64,000 nucleotides of DNA from Confluentibacter citreus. Lineage in GTDB: Bacteria > Bacteroidota > Bacteroidia > Flavobacteriales > Flavobacteriaceae. Below, piece after piece: positions 8,850-16,832 of the stretch. The stretch is from assembly GCF_002807055.1 (NCBI RefSeq), contig NZ_NIXN01000002.1, forward strand, positions 124,001-188,000. The letters are read 5' to 3'. The notes beneath the pieces were generated by a model, which searched no databases, had not been told where the DNA came from, and was given only the letters and a program-made list of their open reading frames with translations. How positions within the stretch are numbered: the stretch's first letter is position 1; each line of letters opens with the position of its first letter. A program made the translations under genes and the position numbers.

Positions 8850-10181
8850 TTAATGTTTTATAAGTTCTGGTCCTTTATTGATTATTTTCCCAACAAGCAT
8901 TAAAAATAAGAGTCCTAATAATAGGTAAAGTCCAATAAATCCTAGTAACGTGAATAGTGTGTTTCCCGCAGATACTGTTGGAGAAGCACCTTCTGAAGTT
9001 CTTAATAAATTATAAACCAACCACGGTTGCCTACCCAATTCTGCCGTATACCAACCTGTGGTATTAGCAATGTATGGAAAAGGCAGCATAAACAATAACG
9101 ACCATAAAATCCATTTGGTTTTATAAAGCTTTTTTCTGAATAATTGAACTACGGCAACCAGCATTAAACCAATAAAAATGGTACCTAAACCAACCATGAT
9201 GTGATAAGCATAATACAACCCTGGAATATTTGTCGGATACACACTTTCATCAAATTCATTCAATCCTTTAATTTCTGCATCCCATTTCTGATAGGTTAAA
9301 AAACTTAAAATATTAGGAACGGCAATTTTATTATCAAGTGTTTTATCTATCATATTAGGTTGCCCAATAAGTACGATTTCAGAACCGCCATCTACCGTTT
9401 CAAAAAGTCCTTCCATAGCCGCAAAAGTGACAGGCTGATGCTTCACCACGTTTTTTGCTGTCATATCCCCTGTGGGAAATGCAACTAGTATACTAGATAT
9501 AAATCCGAATATAACACCGGTTTTTACAAACAATTTTCCAAATTCATGGTGTTTATTATTCAAAATATAAAACGCCCCAATAGCTGCAACCACAAAAGAT
9601 GCTGTTACCAACGATGCTGCCTGATTGTGTAAATACGATGGCCATAGCCACTCGTTAGTGAACAATGCTCCAAAATTATTCAGCACAAATTTTCCGTTTT
9701 CTAAAATCTCATAACCAACTGGATGTTGCATCCAAGAATGTGTCGCAATGATTAAAAAGCCACTTGCCCAAGAGCCTAAAAACACTAAAAAACCCGTAAC
9801 AAAATGAAGTTTATGTCCTAATAATTTTTCTCCGAAAATAAACAGCCCTAAAAATGAAGATTCCAAAAAGAATGAAAACATACCTTCCATAGCGAGTGTC
9901 TGACCAATAATACCACCTGTAAGCTCTGAAAATTTAGCCCAATTGGTGCCAAATTGAAATTCCATAGGAATTCCGGTAACAACACCCATCGCAAAATTGA
10001 GTGCGAAAATTTTCATCCAGAATTTTGCTGCTTGATTATATGTTTCGGCATGGGTTCTTAGGAATTTCCATTTAAAATAGACGATCATTAAAGATAATCC
10101 CATGGTTAATTGCGGAAATAAATAATGGAATGTAATGGTAAATGCGAACTGCATTCTATCATAAAAGAGCATGTCTTCCAT
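8850..10181 (-). CDS. cydA: Cytochrome bd oxidase subunit I
   Basis: Haem-bearing subunit I of cytochrome bd, 443 residues from the ATG at 10181. The opening MEDMLFYDRMQFAFTITFHY places a His where E. coli CydA has the haem b595 ligand His19. The Q-loop has KHQPVTFAAMEG, matching the quinone-binding Lys and Glu, and GRQPW is present in the second half. The length suggests a short Q-loop form. An upstream in-frame GTG at 10214 was rejected: it would add 11 residues with no counterpart and it spans the -7 box at 10201-10208. It has its own promoter inside the operon. Confidence 0.95.
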   Translation of the reverse strand: MEDMLFYDRMQFAFTITFHYLFPQLTMGLSLMIVYFKWKFLRTHAETYNQAAKFWMKIFALNFAMGVVTGIPMEFQFGTNWAKFSELTGGIIGQTLAMEGMFSFFLESSFLGLFIFGEKLLGHKLHFVTGFLVFLGSWASGFLIIATHSWMQHPVGYEILENGKFVLNNFGALFTNEWLWPSYLHNQAASLVTASFVVAAIGAFYILNNKHHEFGKLFVKTGVIFGFISSILVAFPTGDMTAKNVVKHQPVTFAAMEGLFETVDGGSEIVLIGQPNMIDKTLDNKIAVPNILSFLTYQKWDAEIKGLNEFDESVYPTNIPGLYYAYHIMVGLGTIFIGLMLVAVVQLFRKKLYKTKWILWSLLFMLPFPYIANTTGWYTAELGRQPWLVYNLLRTSEGASPTVSAGNTLFTLLGFIGLYLLLGLLFLMLVGKIINKGPELIKH

Positions 10182-10200
10182 GTCGTGATTTTTAGTTTCC

Positions 10201-10244
10201 CAAAAATACAACACAGCAGATTAATTATAGGTAACTTTTATTAC
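10201..10244 (-). promoter_or_regulatory. cydA promoter with CRP/FNR-like dyad
   Basis: On the minus strand the -7 box TATTTTTG is at 10208-10201. The dyad GTAAC-TTTT-ATTAC is at 10231-10244 and overlaps the thioredoxin stop codon. Centre-to-box spacing is 36.5 bp, the same as at tolC. This predicts an internal promoter for cydAB under an activator, in addition to readthrough from upstream genes. Confidence 0.6.
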
Positions 10245-10537
10245 TTATTACGCTCTATTAAGCTAATTAAATCCTTTTTTTGAACGACACCAGACTGTCT
10301 CCAAAGTTGTTTACCGTTTTTAAAAAGAATAAGTGTTGGCACGCCCCTTACTTGATACTGAGAAGCTAGGGTTTGATTTTTATCCACATCAATTTTTATA
10401 ATAGAAACCGTTTCGCCCAAACTATCTTTGACTTCTTTTAATATAGGCGCCATAAGTTTACATGGTCCACACCATTCAGCAAAAAAATCAACCAAAACGG
10501 GTCTATCTTGGCTTATTATGTCCAAAAAACGACTCAT
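10241..10537 (-). CDS. trxA: Thioredoxin
   Basis: Cytoplasmic thiol-disulfide reductant of 98 residues, a normal thioredoxin length. The redox motif WCGPC is at residues 22-26 and the cis-Pro motif GVPT near 65-68. It has no signal peptide, so it acts in the cytoplasm. It lies 11 bp after the broken cytochrome gene and upstream of cydA in a five-gene string (stress protein, cytochrome c, thioredoxin, cydA, cydB). Besides general reduction, it could recycle the thioredoxin-coupled arsenate reductase found elsewhere in the window; that link is inference. Confidence 0.92.
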   Translation of the reverse strand: MSRFLDIISQDRPVLVDFFAEWCGPCKLMAPILKEVKDSLGETVSIIKIDVDKNQTLASQYQVRGVPTLILFKNGKQLWRQSGVVQKKDLISLIERNK

Positions 10538-10548
10538 TAATTTATCAT

Positions 10549-11007
10549 TTAGTTTAGACGCATACCGCCTTTATTTTGGTTATAATGTTCTTCAAACCAT
10601 TCTGGTTGTTCAATATCATTATCAAACATATAATCCGCTATTTGTTCAATAACGCTTTCAGGATAAGGTAAATTTCCCATGATGCCAAAACGTTTTACCG
10701 CACCGTACATTTTAACATTGCTTTCAACAGGATTTTTTATCCAATTTTGCATATCGTCAATAAACTCCTTTTTAGTTGTGGAGCTATTAGTATAACGCAT
10801 TTTTATCGCTATCATAGGAGGTGCGAGTCTATTTTCTTCACTAGCTGTGGGATGGTGACAAGAGTAGCAATGTACTTCCATCATTTTTTTGCCTGGATGC
10901 ACTTGCTATTTAGTAATTTCAGTTTTTCTGATATTACTTTTTGGTTTGTGATTGTCACAATTAACAAACAGTAAAACAAACATCAGTCCCATTAAAATAG
11001 GTTTCAT
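10549..11007 (-). pseudogene. Cytochrome c lipoprotein interrupted by an in-frame TAG
   Basis: From the ATG at 11007 the frame reads a lipoprotein-type signal, MKPILMGLMFVLLFVNC, then 17 more residues, then TAG at 10908-10906. The same frame continues without shift into a 117-residue haem domain with CYSCH (a CxxCH haem site). Only the signal half lacks a haem site and only the rest lacks export, yet haem attachment needs export. An internal GTG at 10902 could start the second half but would leave it in the cytoplasm. So the gene is probably inactivated by one point change, unless the amber codon is read through or is a sequencing error. Neighbours suggest a role in respiration or electron supply. 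Confidence 0.75.
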
Positions 11008-11020
11008 TTTTTATATAAAT

Positions 11021-11872
11021 TTAATTAAAATTTTCTTTTTTATTGAGAACCAAAAAAGGAATATCTATTTTAAAACCAAAGGTTTCTATAGGTTGTCTAG
11101 TAAACAAGCGTTCTAAAAACGAATGCTTTGCACTCAACATAGCAAACATGGCGATGTGGTTTTCAATGATGTGCTTTTTAATAATGTCGAAAACATCTTT
11201 GCTGTTTATATGAATGTAATTATGGTTGGCATGGGGAAAATGATTTTTAAAAATAACTTCATTATTAAAAACCTCATATGTTGTATGATTCTCATCCTTT
11301 ATGTGCAATATTTCTAATTCTGAATTATAAAGTGAATTAAAATCCTTCAACCATTTTAATTCTTCAACGCCATACAACTCTAAATGATTGGTGGTAAATA
11401 GTACCTTATGTAATCCGTTAAATTTACAGTTATCGGGAATGGCCAAGATTGGCACATGACACCGTTGCATCACATGGACGGTGTTACTACCAAATATGAC
11501 TTTTTCCAATCCAGATGCCCCTTTGGTTCCCATAACTATCAAATCCACATGATGAATCTTGGAGACTTGATTTATCGAATCAATTAAATTGTCATAATCT
11601 ACGATAGAATGAAATTGATGTTTGTCATTAAGGTGCTTAGCTTTAATTTTTAATATAATATTATCAATCGACTTTTTTGCGGCCGATATTAATGTTTGAT
11701 AGATGGTCGTGGAAGAAGACATAACCATGATATCATCTGAAATAAAGGATGATGCCTTTTGCACATTAAGTAAGTAAAAATCACAGTTTGTATTTTGAAA
11801 CATGTCTATTGCATACTGAATGGCATTGATTGAATTTTTAGAAAAATCGGTAGGAAGCAGTATTGTTTTCAT
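11021..11872 (-). CDS. Universal stress protein, two-domain
   Basis: UspA-family protein of 283 residues, about twice a single domain. The first domain starts MKTILLPTDFSKNS and ends with the nucleotide-binding signature GTKGASGLEKVIFGSNT (G-x2-G-x9-G-S type). The second domain is degenerate and lacks a clear copy of that signature, so only the first is expected to bind ATP. It is the first gene of the string that runs into the cytochrome c, thioredoxin and cydAB genes, 13 bp before the cytochrome start. In other bacteria such genes are induced by low oxygen. Confidence 0.9.
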   Translation of the reverse strand: MKTILLPTDFSKNSINAIQYAIDMFQNTNCDFYLLNVQKASSFISDDIMVMSSSTTIYQTLISAAKKSIDNIILKIKAKHLNDKHQFHSIVDYDNLIDSINQVSKIHHVDLIVMGTKGASGLEKVIFGSNTVHVMQRCHVPILAIPDNCKFNGLHKVLFTTNHLELYGVEELKWLKDFNSLYNSELEILHIKDENHTTYEVFNNEVIFKNHFPHANHNYIHINSKDVFDIIKKHIIENHIAMFAMLSAKHSFLERLFTRQPIETFGFKIDIPFLVLNKKENFN

Positions 11873-11895
11873 TTCAAAAAAATAAGGATTATAAG

Positions 11896-11939
11896 TAAAT
11901 ATATATTACTACATTAAATAAAACTATGATATATGTCAG
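11896..11939 (-). promoter_or_regulatory. Universal stress gene promoter with FNR-type box
   Basis: The imperfect dyad ATGAT-ATAT-GTCAG is at 11926-11939 and a -7-like box TATATTTA is at 11903-11896 on the minus strand. Spacing from dyad centre to the last base of the box is again 36.5 bp. The ATG is 24 bp further on. The site would govern the whole stress protein to cydB string. Confidence 0.55.
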
Positions 11940-12051
11940 TTAGCTAAAACTCCTTTTCAACCACTAAAAAAAATTAGCATAATAGCGTAAAGGTTTGTAA
12001 TTTCGGCACGATAAATGCTTGGTCAAGCTGTAACCCAAACCTAATATTTAC

Positions 12052-12819
12052 ATGATGCGTACCTTATTCTTTCTTGCATTTTTAGTAACCATTTCCATCA
12101 ATGCTCAAAACAATGCCATTGGCCATGCAGAGAAACTGGTATTTACGGCTTCTTATAACATGTCGGGCGTACTTAATAACATCGCTGAAGTTACTATGGA
12201 AACCAGTGAAGCCAAAACTTCTAAAGCAACCTTATTACGGTTAAAATGTACTGCGGCGACTTATAGTAAATGGGACAGTTTTTTTAAAATCAGGGATTTA
12301 TACGAAAGTTATGTTAACCCTAGTAATTTAACCCCTTATTTACACAATAGGGATGTTAATGAGGGAAGCTACAACAAAGCAATGAAGTACACATTTGATA
12401 CAAAAACCAACAAGGTTAAATCTGTACAAAGCAAAAAAAATAAGCCAGACGAAAATAGAAATCTTACCATACATGGCGGAACTAAAGATATTGTATCTAC
12501 TATTTATAGTTTAAGGTTGATTGACTTTAAAAATATGGCAGTGGGAACAAAAAAAACCTTTACGATACTTTTTGATTGGGAAGAAATGAAAGGTCAGGTT
12601 ACCTATTTGGGCAAAGAAACCATTAATACAGCCATTGGGAAAAAAGAATGCTACAAATTAGCAATCGGCTCCAACCAACCAGATGTGCTTAAAGGCACCA
12701 ATAGTAATTTCTTATGGCTGACGGCAGACGGAAATAAAATCCCTGTCTATGGAAAATTCAAAATTCCTGTAGGCAATGGGGAACTAAAAATAAAATCCGT
12801 TGCTGGTTTAAAAAACTAA
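12052..12819 (+). CDS. DUF3108 domain secreted protein
   Basis: A 255-residue protein with a signal peptide (ending SINAQN) and the beta-rich DUF3108 fold expected in the periplasm or on the outer membrane. Its role is not known. The pattern EKLVFTASYNMSGVLNNIAEVTM followed by FFKIRDLYESYVNP fits the family, in which a strand-rich barrel-like domain is common. Two adjacent ATG codons could start it. It is followed 40 bp later by a small membrane protein on the same strand. Confidence 0.8.
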   Translation: MMRTLFFLAFLVTISINAQNNAIGHAEKLVFTASYNMSGVLNNIAEVTMETSEAKTSKATLLRLKCTAATYSKWDSFFKIRDLYESYVNPSNLTPYLHNRDVNEGSYNKAMKYTFDTKTNKVKSVQSKKNKPDENRNLTIHGGTKDIVSTIYSLRLIDFKNMAVGTKKTFTILFDWEEMKGQVTYLGKETINTAIGKKECYKLAIGSNQPDVLKGTNSNFLWLTADGNKIPVYGKFKIPVGNGELKIKSVAGLKN

Positions 12820-12859
12820 ATGCATTTTATCTGACTACTGAGAAAAATAAATTTAATAG

Positions 12860-13201
12860 ATGAAACAAGTATTCATAACTTTAGGTCTTATATCAGCCAT
12901 CTTAGCCACGATTTTATCGGTGCTACCGCTTTCAAATTTGGCCATTTTCCCTGCAATAGCAGCGCTTATATTTGGTTTGATTGCCTTTTATTTATCAAAA
13001 AAAGCTGGATATGTGAAAAAAATTATTCAATTCACTTTTTTATTGACCATCGTAGCACTTTCAATAACCATATATAAAGCCGTGTTTACAACTGTTGAAG
13101 TAACCAATACAGAAGATTTAATTATAAAGGAAGAAGAATCCAAACAAGAAGCTCTTGAAGAGCTTGAAGGATTGGATTTAGAAGATATAAATATTGAATA
13201 G
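12860..13201 (+). CDS. Small membrane protein with acidic tail
   Basis: A 113-residue protein with three predicted helices (about residues 4-25, 28-45 and 55-75) and a strongly acidic, probably cytoplasmic or periplasmic tail ending LEELEGLDLEDINIE. Similar flavobacterial proteins are sometimes labelled FUSC family, but that name says little about function. It follows the DUF3108 gene and may share its transcript. Confidence 0.75.
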   Translation: MKQVFITLGLISAILATILSVLPLSNLAIFPAIAALIFGLIAFYLSKKAGYVKKIIQFTFLLTIVALSITIYKAVFTTVEVTNTEDLIIKEEESKQEALEELEGLDLEDINIE

Positions 13202-13226
13202 TAGTAGTTTTATTACATAGTTTTTA

Positions 13227-13234
13227 TATATTTG
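13227..13234 (+). promoter_or_regulatory. -7 box before the first M28 peptidase
   Basis: TATATTTG matches TAnnTTTG. No good -33 TTTG lies 19 bp upstream. It overlaps an in-frame TTG at 13232, which argues that translation starts at the ATG at 13328 instead. Confidence 0.45.
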
Positions 13235-13327
13235 CCGAAATTTTATGAAACTAGCATAGTTAACGTTTTTTATGCCCCTAAAAAATTGATTATTGGCGAG
13301 TTACATGTGAAAAACCCTCAAAACCAC

Positions 13328-14383
13328 ATGAAAACATTTTGCATTCTCTCAGCATTCGCACTAGTTGGTACTTGTGCCACTACAAAATACACCACAAAAA
13401 TCCAGAATTTAAAGGATAGTATTTACATTGTTGATAGCACCTTGGTTGTCAATTATGCCCATAGCATAACAGCAGAAGAGTTAAGCAAAACTCTCCATGC
13501 ATTTGCTTCTAATAACTTTGAAGGACGAAAAACTGGAGAAGAAGGGCAAAAATTAGCAGCACAGTTTCTTACGGATTATTACATCAAAGAAAAAATAGCG
13601 TCCCCTTTTAGAGATTCCATGTATTTCCAAAACATTCCAGAAACTTTCTTCTCCAATAATATCAAAGCTTCAGAAAATGTATTGGCTTATATTGAAGGTT
13701 CAGAAAAACCCAACGAATTGATTATCATCTCCGCGCATTTAGACCATCTTGGAGTAGATGATAGCGGTGATATATACTTTGGTGCTGATGATAATGGCTC
13801 TGGAACCTCTGCCGTTATGGAAATAGCACAAGCCTTCCAACAAGCAAAAAACGACGGCCATGGCCCTAAAAGAAGTATCTTATTTTTACATCTTACTGCG
13901 GAAGAAATTGGAACACAAGGCTCTTTATATTATACCCAAAATCCCGTATTTCCATTGGAAAACACGATTGCCAATCTAAATATTGACATGATTGGTCGCA
14001 TAGATAACATTCATAAAGAAGATAAAAATTACATCTATTTAATAGGCTCTGATAGACTTAGCAAGGAACTTCATTACCTTTCAGAAAAAGTAAATAACAC
14101 CTATTTCAACATCAATTTGGACTACAGGTTTAATGCTGAAAATGATGAGAATCGTTATTATTTCAGATCGGATCATTATAATTTTGCAGCGCACGGCATT
14201 CCCGTTATTTTTTATTTTAATGGAGAACACGCCGATTATCATAAAACCACCGATACGCCCGATAAAATAGATTATCAATTATTGCAAAATCGTACCCGGC
14301 TTATTTTTGCAACCGCATGGCAACTGGCCAATCAGCCTAACAAACTAGTAGTCGATACCAAAAACCAGCTTCTTTTAAATTAA
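13328..14383 (+). CDS. M28 family metallopeptidase lipoprotein, copy 1
   Basis: Exported zinc aminopeptidase-like enzyme, 351 residues from the ATG at 13328. The start is chosen because MKTFCILSAFALVGTC forms a lipoprotein signal; a TTG at 13232 would place extra residues before it and overlaps a promoter box. Metal ligands typical of M28 are visible: AHLDHLG (His, Asp), GADDNGSG (bridging Asp), TAEEIG (Glu-Glu), NIDMIGRID (Asp) and the final His in EHADYHKTTDTPDKID. It is one of two adjacent paralogues. Substrate is unknown, probably peptides outside the inner membrane. Confidence 0.9.
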   Translation: MKTFCILSAFALVGTCATTKYTTKIQNLKDSIYIVDSTLVVNYAHSITAEELSKTLHAFASNNFEGRKTGEEGQKLAAQFLTDYYIKEKIASPFRDSMYFQNIPETFFSNNIKASENVLAYIEGSEKPNELIIISAHLDHLGVDDSGDIYFGADDNGSGTSAVMEIAQAFQQAKNDGHGPKRSILFLHLTAEEIGTQGSLYYTQNPVFPLENTIANLNIDMIGRIDNIHKEDKNYIYLIGSDRLSKELHYLSEKVNNTYFNINLDYRFNAENDENRYYFRSDHYNFAAHGIPVIFYFNGEHADYHKTTDTPDKIDYQLLQNRTRLIFATAWQLANQPNKLVVDTKNQLLLN

Positions 14384-14427
14384 AATATTCCTTATATTTA
14401 CTGCACTTACTTATATAAAAAATTCAG

Positions 14428-15441
14428 ATGAAAAAAATAGTATTGCTATTAAGCATCACGATTATGGTTTGTAATTGTGGTACGTCCCAAAGTGTTAGTT
14501 CAAATTCAAAAAAGGCCATTCCTGATGTTTCAGATTTTGCCAATACCATATCTTCCGAGCATTTAAAAGATATGTTATATACCTTTGCGTCCAATGAATT
14601 TGAAGGCCGCAGAACCGGAGAACCCGGTCAAAAAAAAGCCATCAATTTTATTAAAGATCACTACGTAACTATGGGAATCCCTTCTCCCATTGCCGATGGT
14701 GACTATTTTCAAGAAATCCCTGAAGCCTTTTTTGGAGGAAAAGCCAAAGCCTCGGAAAACGTACTTGCTTATATAAAAGGCTCTGAAAAACCAGACGAAG
14801 TGCTTATTATTTCTGCGCATTTAGACCATGAAGGGGTAAAAAAAGGAGAAGTTTATAATGGTGCCGATGACGATGGCTCTGGTACAGTAGCCATTTTAGA
14901 AATCGCCAAAGCATTTAAAGCCGCTGTAGATAAAGGATTAAGACCAAAGCGTAGCATTTTGTTTTTACATGTAACAGGCGAAGAATTGGGACTTTATGGC
15001 TCTAAATATTATGCCGATGTAGACCCTGTTTTTCCATTGGAAAATACAGTAGCCAATTTAAATATAGATATGATTGGCCGTATAGATGCCAAACACGAAA
15101 CTACTCCAAATTATGTGTATTTAATAGGATCCAACAAATTAAGTACCGAACTCCATGACATATCGGAAGCTGTAAACAAAAAGTATTCTAATATGGAATT
15201 GGATTATACTTATAACGAGGATAACGACCCAAACCGTTTTTATTACAGATCGGACCATTACAATTTTGCTAAAAACAATATTCCTGTTATCTTTTACTTT
15301 AACGGCACACATGCCGATTACCATAAACCCACAGATACCCCTGATAAAATTGAATATGATTTGTTGGCAAAACGTGCCCAATTAATTTTTTACACGGCTT
15401 GGGAAATAGTTAATAGGGATGAGCGGATTAAGTTGGATTAA
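14428..15441 (+). CDS. M28 family metallopeptidase lipoprotein, copy 2
   Basis: A 337-residue paralogue of the upstream gene, 44 bp after it, with the same order of zinc ligands (AHLDHEG, GADDDGSG, TGEELG, NIDMIGRID, THADYHKPTDTPDKIE). A lipoprotein signal MKKIVLLLSITIMVCNC precedes the domain. The two proteins are very similar through the catalytic domain but differ in the signal and linker, indicating tandem duplication followed by some divergence. A strong hairpin terminator follows. Confidence 0.9.
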   Translation: MKKIVLLLSITIMVCNCGTSQSVSSNSKKAIPDVSDFANTISSEHLKDMLYTFASNEFEGRRTGEPGQKKAINFIKDHYVTMGIPSPIADGDYFQEIPEAFFGGKAKASENVLAYIKGSEKPDEVLIISAHLDHEGVKKGEVYNGADDDGSGTVAILEIAKAFKAAVDKGLRPKRSILFLHVTGEELGLYGSKYYADVDPVFPLENTVANLNIDMIGRIDAKHETTPNYVYLIGSNKLSTELHDISEAVNKKYSNMELDYTYNEDNDPNRFYYRSDHYNFAKNNIPVIFYFNGTHADYHKPTDTPDKIEYDLLAKRAQLIFYTAWEIVNRDERIKLD

Positions 15442-15516
15442 GAAATAATTTTTCACTCTTAGATAGTGTGAGCATCATTTACTCGTCTGATAAAAAGAAT
15501 ATCTCCTTAAACAAAA

Positions 15517-15545
15517 AAAGCCTTTCAATAAAATTGAAAGGCTTT
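15517..15545. terminator. Bidirectional terminator between M28 gene and tRNA-His
   Basis: A 12-bp stem AAAGCCTTTCAA/TTGAAAGGCTTT has T-rich tails in both directions: seven T residues on the minus strand, and ACTTTTT on the plus strand. It would end both the M28 transcript and the tRNA-His transcript. Confidence 0.8.
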
Positions 15546-15553
15546 ACTTTTTG

Positions 15554-15628
15554 GGTGGAAGACCGGGCTCGAACCGGCGACCCTTGGTACCACAAACCAA
15601 TGCTCTAACCAACTGAGCTACAACCACC
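15554..15628 (-). tRNA. tRNA-His (GTG)
   Basis: Read on the minus strand: D-arm AGCTCAGTTGGTTAGAGC, anticodon stem TTGGT/ACCAA around loop TTGTGGT (anticodon GTG), T-loop TTCGAGC. A G at 15628 precedes the acceptor and can pair with C73, the G-1 identity mark of tRNA-His. The acceptor stem GTGGTTG/CTTCCAC has two adjacent U-U mismatches at positions 5-68 and 6-67. CCA is not encoded. Confidence 0.9.
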
Positions 15629-15655
15629 ATGTAGCACGCATCTTAAATGCGAGTG

Positions 15656-15686
15656 CAAATGTAACTGATTTCTGTTTTTCTACAAA
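15656..15686 (-). promoter_or_regulatory. tRNA-His promoter
   Basis: On the minus strand TTTG (15686-15683), 19 bp of spacer, then TACATTTG (15663-15656) give a perfect Bacteroidota vegetative promoter. Transcription would start about 20 bp before the mature tRNA. Confidence 0.8.
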
Positions 15687-15741
15687 GCCTTTTTATAATA
15701 TTTTAACGAAGAAATTTTAAATACGCAAAGCTTTAAACTAA

Positions 15742-16464
15742 CTACTTCAAATTAAACAAACTATCAACTGCCACATAACGCTCAACCGTAAACCCTTCGC
15801 CATACTCTACCCCTACCAATCGTCCCAAATCCCTAGCTCTATAAGAAATACTATCTGCAAAATTCTTGCTGGAAATAGGTGTTTCTGGCTCATTATTGCT
15901 ACTGTCGTGAAACTGTGTTTTATAAGTAAACACCGCTTTTAATTTGGTGTCTATAAAACCTGTAACATCCACAACAACATCGGGTTGCAGGTTTTTCCAC
16001 TGTATGTAGTGGTACACGTATTTTGGTCGCCATGCCTCTTGTGGTTGGTCATGTCCTTCCAAAAAGGTTTCCACTTTAATCAATCCGCTTAAAAAACACG
16101 CATCGCTCACCAACTTACTGCCTTTGGCATGGTCTATATGCCGATCCTCAACGGCATTGCAAATCACCATCTCCGGTTGGTATTTACGAATCATTTTTAT
16201 AAGGGCTATCTGGTGCTCTTTATCATTTACAAAAAAACCATCAGCAAACTGCATATTATGCCTCACAGAAGCTCCAAGTATTTTTGCAGCATTCAAAGCT
16301 TCTTCATCTCTAATATCTGCACTACCCCTTGTTCCTAATTCTCCACGGGTTAAATCTATAATGCCTACTTTTTTGCCTTTGGCTATTTCTTTAGCTATGG
16401 TAGCCCCACAACCTAATTCGACATCATCTGGATGCGAACCAATAGCAAGTATATCTAATTTCAT
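15742..16464 (-). CDS. bshB1: Bacillithiol biosynthesis deacetylase BshB1
   Basis: PIG-L/LmbE-family zinc deacetylase that removes the acetyl group from GlcNAc-malate in the second step of bacillithiol synthesis. The 240-residue product carries HPDD at residues 11-14 and DRHIDH at 107-112, the two zinc-binding motifs, and GELGTRG after the first beta-alpha unit as in known BshB1 proteins. Bacillithiol is used by many Bacteroidota in place of glutathione. No other bsh gene is in the window. Identity is strong from motif order and length. Confidence 0.9.
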   Translation of the reverse strand: MKLDILAIGSHPDDVELGCGATIAKEIAKGKKVGIIDLTRGELGTRGSADIRDEEALNAAKILGASVRHNMQFADGFFVNDKEHQIALIKMIRKYQPEMVICNAVEDRHIDHAKGSKLVSDACFLSGLIKVETFLEGHDQPQEAWRPKYVYHYIQWKNLQPDVVVDVTGFIDTKLKAVFTYKTQFHDSSNNEPETPISSKNFADSISYRARDLGRLVGVEYGEGFTVERYVAVDSLFNLK

Positions 16465-16832
16465 TTTAGTTATTTTTTTAAAAAACTTAGCTTTTAGACA
16501 CTTTTATTGTGAAATTCTCAAAATTTCAACGTTTGAACATTATTAAAAAATCAAAACTAACAAAAAAAGCATCTAAAAAATCATTACTCAATATTACGAA
16601 AACGTATTCGCTCTTACTTTCTTTATATAAACCTACAAAAAAATATGAATAGTTGAAAAGTGCTGTGCTTCAACAAAGTATGACATTAATCATAAAACCT
16701 GAAGCTCTTCCACAGTAAATTTAATATGTAATAAAAGCAGTCACGTGACCTGCATGCAAATGTAAAATTAAATAACTATTCATAAACATATACATTAATA
16801 AATCAATTAATGGAATCCTTAAAATTAATAAA
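16465..16832. other. Gap between bshB1 and pckA
   Basis: This 368-bp AT-rich divergent gap must hold the promoters of both genes. I see the palindromic hexamer CACGTG near 16743 and GCATGC near 16751, but no convincing TTTG-N19-TAnnTTTG pair, hairpin terminator or reading frame of useful size. Confidence 0.5.

Noticed and set aside
10182-10214. GTG start for cydA
   Set aside because: It overlaps the -7 box at 10201-10208 and adds residues not seen in CydA proteins.
10549-10902. Cytochrome c frame starting from GTG at 10902 as a normal gene
   Set aside because: Without the signal peptide the haem site would stay in the cytoplasm; the in-frame signal upstream shows a nonsense-interrupted gene.
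10946-10960. Dyad TTGTGA-N3-TCACAA
   Set aside because: It lies in coding sequence for the lipoprotein signal and has the wrong spacing for CRP.
13232-13327. Upstream TTG start for the first M28 peptidase
   Set aside because: It overlaps a -7 box and would bury the lipoprotein signal; the ATG at 13328 fits.
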